Source: Propionibacteriaceae bacterium (GTDB lineage Bacteria; Actinomycetota; Actinomycetes; Propionibacteriales; Propionibacteriaceae). From it: DNA of 16,637 bases. How positions within the stretch are numbered: position 1 is the first letter of the stretch; every line of letters begins with the position of its first letter. This document shows, piece by piece, positions 13,231-16,637 of this stretch. The notes below the pieces were generated by a model. That model was not told the DNA's origin, ran no database searches, and saw nothing but the letters and a program-made list of their open reading frames with translations. The position numbers were made by a program, and so were the translations under genes. Location: positions 1-16,637 of the forward strand of contig DMIX01000366.1 in NCBI GenBank assembly GCA_003451975.1. The letters run 5' to 3'.

Positions 13231-14702
13231 CGGTACATCACGCCCGGCTGCGGGTTGCCCAGTAGGTCGGTCACCGTCACGAAGGTGTAGCCCTTGGCCT
13301 GCAGCCCGGCGATGATGTCGGGCACGGCAGCCACGCTGGTCTTGTGAATGTCGTGCAGCAGAATGATCGATCCCCGACGGGTATCACGCAGCGCGGCTTT
13401 CACCGTCTTCGGGGTGCTGCGGGTCTTCCAGTCCAGGGTGTCGACATTCCAGAGCACAACGGCCAATCCGGCCTTTCGTGCTTCTTTCCTTACGGTGCTG
13501 TTCACCGCGCCGTAGGGCGGACGCAGCAGCGTCGGCGTCACACCGGTCTCGTTGCGGATGATGTCGACAGTGGAGGTGATCTCCTTGTCGATCTGAATCG
13601 GGCTGAGCCGCGTCAGATCGCGGTGGCTCCAGGTATGGACGCCGATTTCGTGGCCGGCCTTGGCCACGGCGCGCGCAGTGGACGGATAGGTGTCGACCTG
13701 CTGACCGAGCATGAAGAAGGTCGCGGGCACATTGCCGGCCTTGAGGTATCCCAGGAGCTGCTTGGTGTAGGCGCCGGGGCCGTCGTCGAAGGTGATCGCC
13801 ACGCACTTGAGTTTCTTACAGTTCACCTTCTTGGCGGTCGGCTGCGGCGTCACGACCGGCACCGGGCTGGGCGATGAGGCCGAGGCGGTGGTGGTCGGGT
13901 CTACCGGATCCATCTCGGCGGCCTGTGCCCGTTTCCCGGCCGCGGTGAGCATCGGCGCCACAGTCGTGGCCGGAATGGTCATCGTCACCCGGTCTTCGAC
14001 ACAGGCGGCGACTTGGCACTCGTCGAATCCGACGATGAGGTCACCGTTTCCGGTGAAGGCCACCAGCGTCGCAGCGCCGTAGGGGTTTGATCCCAGCGGC
14101 GACAAGTCGAGCGTGGTCACCATGGTGCGCCGGCTGGGCTCCAGGCCGACGAGCGCGGTGCTGACCGCGTAGCTGTTCACCAAATCGGCGGGTTGATACA
14201 CCGTGTCGGTGCTCGGGTCGAACCACATCGAATGCCACAGGTCGCTGGCGTCCGCCCCGGCGAATTGATAGCCGTCGGCCACGATGCCGATCATCGAAGG
14301 CGAGGCTGCCAGCAGATGCCAATCCAGGTTCAACTCCGGTGAGGGTGCCTCCGGGTCGGTGGGCTGAGGGTAATCCTGTTCGAACTGCTTGATAGTGGAC
14401 AGGTAGTAGCCGCGGATTGCTGCGTCGATCTTCGGTTTTCCGAACTCCGGCCACGTGGCAAAGATGCGCTGCTGGTAGCCGCTTTGGGAGTGGACCGTCA
14501 CCGGCAAATGTTCGAGCAGATCAGGATCCAACACCTGCGGCACATCACCGTTTCCGGTCAACGCGGTTTCCGCCGCCGTCGTGACCGACGGTGTTGGTGA
14601 GGGCGGTTCCGGCGTCGAAGAGGACATCGGACTTTGGGTAGCGCAAGCACTCAGTAGCAGCGCTACCGGCACAATGGCGGCGCGCAACCAGGCTCGTCTC
14701 AC
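13218..14702 (-). CDS. Lipoprotein polysaccharide deacetylase (NodB domain) with an RsiV-like N-terminal domain
   Basis: The 494-residue protein starts with GTG. A signal peptide ends in a lipobox, LLSAC, with lipidated Cys20. A Ser/Thr/Pro linker (22-45) and a 60-260 region follow that reads like the DUF3298/RsiV-type domain (VTVHSQSGYQQRIFATWP, IRGYYLSTIKQFE, TDTVYQPADLV). After a second Pro/Ser/Thr linker (268-292) comes a complete NodB deacetylase domain: TFDDGPG (Asp306, Asp307), HTWSHRDL (His356, His360), RPPYG (394-398), WNVDTLDW (418-425) and LLHD (His450). It should remove N- or O-acetyl groups from cell-wall polysaccharide or peptidoglycan outside the membrane. The 3' end overlaps the dehydrogenase gene by 13 bp. 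Confidence 0.92.
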   Translation of the reverse strand: MRRAWLRAAIVPVALLLSACATQSPMSSSTPEPPSPTPSVTTAAETALTGNGDVPQVLDPDLLEHLPVTVHSQSGYQQRIFATWPEFGKPKIDAAIRGYYLSTIKQFEQDYPQPTDPEAPSPELNLDWHLLAASPSMIGIVADGYQFAGADASDLWHSMWFDPSTDTVYQPADLVNSYAVSTALVGLEPSRRTMVTTLDLSPLGSNPYGAATLVAFTGNGDLIVGFDECQVAACVEDRVTMTIPATTVAPMLTAAGKRAQAAEMDPVDPTTTASASSPSPVPVVTPQPTAKKVNCKKLKCVAITFDDGPGAYTKQLLGYLKAGNVPATFFMLGQQVDTYPSTARAVAKAGHEIGVHTWSHRDLTRLSPIQIDKEITSTVDIIRNETGVTPTLLRPPYGAVNSTVRKEARKAGLAVVLWNVDTLDWKTRSTPKTVKAALRDTRRGSIILLHDIHKTSVAAVPDIIAGLQAKGYTFVTVTDLLGNPQPGVMYRYGR

Positions 14703-14773
14703 TTCGGTTCCACCCCTCTTACGGCTATCGACGGTACCTCACTGATCGGAAAACCACGGCACTGACCAGGGGA

Positions 14774-16081
14774 TCACTGCTTAGCAAGTTCACTCAACCG
14801 CACCGCCACCGCATCCAGCCAGCCGCCGACATTGCGTCGAGCTTCTTCGGTGTCGGGGTAGCGGGCGCGCAGGTGCAGCCCGGCATCCGCGGCGATGAAC
14901 CACACCATGACCCCGTCGTCACGCACCACCGCCGACACATACTGCACTTCGGCGTCGAATCCCAACTCCGGAAGCCGACGCGTGTCCAGCCAGGAGATGG
15001 CGAACATACCCGGAGCGACAGGCATCCCGCCGTAGGGTTCCACGATGGGCGCCAGTGGGTAGGAACCCAACGCGATAGCCTCCCGAACCGCCTGTCGGCA
15101 GGCCGTCGGATCAGCGTCGGCGGACTCCAACACAGCGTTGGTGATGTACCACCCCACGGAGTTGCGCCAGCGATCCTCGTCGCGGCTGTGGACCGGGAGC
15201 ACTGCCCGCAGCGGCACTCCGGCCAATTCGGCCGTCACTTCAGTCATCACCGACACCGCCAACGGCAGCAGCCGCACACCGTGGGCGTGCGCCTGGGCGG
15301 CCAAGGCTGCGATGCCGTCGGCGTCGACCAAGTCGCGGACTTCGACCACCGGGTCGGGTGCGTCGGTGAGATCACCGAGGGGCAGCGGGAAGGTGGGCAT
15401 CACTCCCCCTTCGGCTGCCAGAATCTCACGCCAGCGCTGGTGTATGTGCGCCGGCGCCGGCGGTTTGGCGGCCAGCAGGGCGCTGTGCTCGGCGAAGCTG
15501 GCCGCCGGCGGCAGGTCTGCGCAGGGCTGGCGTCCGACGGCAGCATCAGCCAGGCCGATGTTCAGATCACGCAGGATCACCAGGAAGGACCACATGTCCA
15601 CGTGGCAGTGATCGGCTCCCAGGATCAGCAGCGGACGCTGATCGACGCCATCGGGTTCGGGAAGCACCACCGCGAGCCGGTGGGACGGCTGCTGGAAGGG
15701 GGCACAGGCCGCGTCGAATAGTTCACGCAGCACGACTCGCGGGTCCTGCTCGGGCTCGAGGTGGTGCTCGACCCACTCCCCGTCAGTGAGGGTGATGTCG
15801 TTGAGATGAATACCGTCACGGTCCTGGCGGAAGCCGGTATGCAGGCTGCCGTGGCGGCGCTGCACCGCCCGCCAGGCCTGCGCCAGGCCATCCAGGGAGG
15901 TGCCTTCCGGGAGCCGGGCCGCCACCGCCATCCACGATCCGGGGCGCTGCCCGAGGCCGACATGGCGTCCTTGGTCGAACGACACGACGAGTTCATCACC
16001 GGGATCACCGACCGAGCTCACCGCAAAACTAAGCAGTCTGCCTGGTGGGAGCGCCATCTGTGTGACGTTCGTCAGCCGCAT
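14774..16081 (-). CDS. Stand-alone condensation-domain-like acyltransferase
   Basis: The 435-residue protein has the chloramphenicol-acetyltransferase-like fold seen in condensation domains, PapA and wax-ester synthases. RRHGSLHTGF (75-84) matches the first core block. ADHCHVDMWSF (156-166) is the active-site block HHxxxD, with the second, catalytic His158 and Asp162 kept but the first His replaced by Asp157. SVGWYITNAVL (308-318) matches the VG-F block. It is a single domain without carrier protein or adenylation partner, so a CoA- or carrier-dependent acyl transfer forming an ester or amide is inferred. Acceptor unknown. It lies 71 nt upstream of the deacetylase gene on the same strand and may be co-transcribed with it. 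It is divergent from an alpha/beta hydrolase. Confidence 0.8.
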   Translation of the reverse strand: MRLTNVTQMALPPGRLLSFAVSSVGDPGDELVVSFDQGRHVGLGQRPGSWMAVAARLPEGTSLDGLAQAWRAVQRRHGSLHTGFRQDRDGIHLNDITLTDGEWVEHHLEPEQDPRVVLRELFDAACAPFQQPSHRLAVVLPEPDGVDQRPLLILGADHCHVDMWSFLVILRDLNIGLADAAVGRQPCADLPPAASFAEHSALLAAKPPAPAHIHQRWREILAAEGGVMPTFPLPLGDLTDAPDPVVEVRDLVDADGIAALAAQAHAHGVRLLPLAVSVMTEVTAELAGVPLRAVLPVHSRDEDRWRNSVGWYITNAVLESADADPTACRQAVREAIALGSYPLAPIVEPYGGMPVAPGMFAISWLDTRRLPELGFDAEVQYVSAVVRDDGVMVWFIAADAGLHLRARYPDTEEARRNVGGWLDAVAVRLSELAKQ

Positions 16082-16089
16082 GCCGCCTT

Positions 16090-16095
16090 ACCCTA
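16090..16095 (-). promoter_or_regulatory. Possible -10 element for a leaderless transcript
   Basis: On the minus strand TAGGGT (a TANNNT-type -10 hexamer) lies 8 nt before the ATG at 16081. That spacing would place the transcription start at or beside the A of the ATG, a common arrangement in actinobacteria. AAGG at 16086-16089 could instead be a short Shine-Dalgarno sequence. No good -35 is seen. Confidence 0.35.
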
Positions 16096-16103
16096 GACAG
16101 CAG

Positions 16104-16115
16104 ATGCGAACGCAT
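16104..16115. promoter_or_regulatory. Short palindrome in a divergent promoter region
   Basis: ATGCG-AA-CGCAT is a perfect 12-bp palindrome in the middle of the 66-bp gap between the divergent acyltransferase and hydrolase genes. It may be an operator. A 12-bp palindrome can also occur by chance. Confidence 0.3.
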
Positions 16116-16137
16116 TGTTACGAGATCGAGCACTTTC

Positions 16138-16143
16138 GGAGGA
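16138..16143 (+). promoter_or_regulatory. Ribosome binding site of the alpha/beta hydrolase
   Basis: GGAGGA lies 4 nt before the GTG at 16148 and supports this GTG as the start codon. Confidence 0.7.
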
Positions 16144-16147
16144 TCCT

Positions 16148-16637
16148 GTGCCTGGCCTGGACGTCGGTGGCGCCCGTATCGACTACGACATTGCTGGACA
16201 GGATGGGCCATTGGCCGTGCAGTTGCACGGGCTGACCTCGTGCCGGGCCCGGGACGCCGCCATGGGTCTGAATCTGGGGCAGGCATTGCAGCACAATCGG
16301 GTGCTGCGCTACGACGCCCGCGGGCATGGCGAATCCAGCGGCGATGACGATCCGTCCAGCTACACCTGGCCGGCTTTGGCCGGTGATCTTTTGCAGATTC
16401 TGGATGAGTTGGCGCCCGGTGAGTCGGTGCACGCTGTGGGCACCTCGATGGGCACCGGAACTTTGCTGCACGCCGCGCTGCGCGACCCGGGTCGGTTCGC
16501 CAGCCTCACCCTGGTGCTGCCGCCGACCGCCTGGGAGACCCGCCGGGCGAAATCCGCGGATTACTCGGCCAATGCCGAACTGGTGCAACGTGACGGCATC
16601 GACGCGTTCGTATCGGCCTCGGACAACATTCCGGACC
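16148..16637 (+). CDS. Alpha/beta hydrolase (3' truncated by window end)
   Basis: A GTG start with a good ribosome site opens a frame that stays open to the right edge, giving 163 residues so far. Features of the alpha/beta hydrolase fold are visible: QLHGLT (25-30, oxyanion-hole HG), RYDARGHGES (54-63, the conserved D-x-RGHG-S block), and the nucleophile elbow GTSMGTG (98-104) with Ser100. The pattern resembles 3-oxoadipate enol-lactonase and related esterases of this superfamily. The cap and the Asp and His of the triad lie beyond the window. Substrate unknown. It is divergent from the condensation-like acyltransferase and might act on the same ester or thioester product, but nothing proves that. 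Confidence 0.85.
   Translation, partial: MPGLDVGGARIDYDIAGQDGPLAVQLHGLTSCRARDAAMGLNLGQALQHNRVLRYDARGHGESSGDDDPSSYTWPALAGDLLQILDELAPGESVHAVGTSMGTGTLLHAALRDPGRFASLTLVLPPTAWETRRAKSADYSANAELVQRDGIDAFVSASDNIPD

Noticed and set aside
14873..15721. Plus-strand open frame of 282 codons
   Set aside because: It is antisense to the condensation-like acyltransferase; the translation is His/Gln/Arg-rich with no motif or ribosome site.
14774..16081. Nonribosomal peptide synthetase fragment
   Set aside because: The gene is a complete single-domain protein with its own start and stop, and no adenylation or carrier domain flanks it.

Overview
The window is high-G+C DNA with GTG starts alongside ATG, tightly packed same-strand genes and many antisense shadow frames. 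The mix of protein families fits an actinobacterium (Actinomycetota): a stand-alone condensation-fold acyltransferase, a lipoprotein polysaccharide deacetylase, a HdeD/DUF308-type membrane protein and proline-rich short membrane proteins. A placement near Propionibacteriales is possible but is only an impression. No rRNA, tRNA, CRISPR array, insertion sequence, integrase or phage gene was recognised.

Region 1 (2-10603, + strand) is one very compact operon of ten genes, whose beginning lies left of the window. In order it encodes: an enamidase-like amidohydrolase (partial), a DUF1989 protein, a protein with the archaeosine-synthase (ArcS/DUF5591) core signature, an aldehyde dehydrogenase, a class II aldolase/adducin-fold protein, a class III PLP aminotransferase, a TrzA/MtaD/guanine-deaminase-type amidohydrolase, a phytoene-desaturase-like FAD oxidoreductase, a SAM-dependent O-methyltransferase and a GntR-type regulator. 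Six of the nine junctions overlap (TGATG, ATGA or 8 nt) and the other three gaps are 5, 19 and 34 nt, so co-expression is very likely. A large inverted repeat at 10631-10673 probably ends it.

The operon is dominated by chemistry at C-N bonds: two amidohydrolases, a DUF1989 protein (a family that includes carboxyguanidine deiminases), an ArcS-like domain (in archaea, attachment of lysine to a 7-deazaguanine nitrile) and an aminotransferase. The remaining enzymes are carbon-chain oxidising or cleaving (ALDH, aldolase fold) and tailoring enzymes (FAD desaturase fold, O-methyltransferase). I do not recognise this combination as a described pathway. It may make or break down a nitrogen-rich, possibly deazapurine-like or amidine-containing small molecule. 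The substrate cannot be read from the sequence, and no 7-deazaguanine biosynthesis gene (QueC/D/E/F type) or transporter is visible.

Region 2 (about 10604-16637) looks like ordinary chromosomal content. On the - strand are a 77-residue acidic GLG-repeat protein, a six-helix HdeD/DUF308-like membrane protein and a 104-residue single-helix membrane protein. On the + strand is a D-2-hydroxyacid dehydrogenase that overlaps the end of a convergent lipoprotein polysaccharide deacetylase by 13 bp. A condensation-domain-like acyltransferase (- strand) is divergent from an alpha/beta hydrolase that runs off the right edge.
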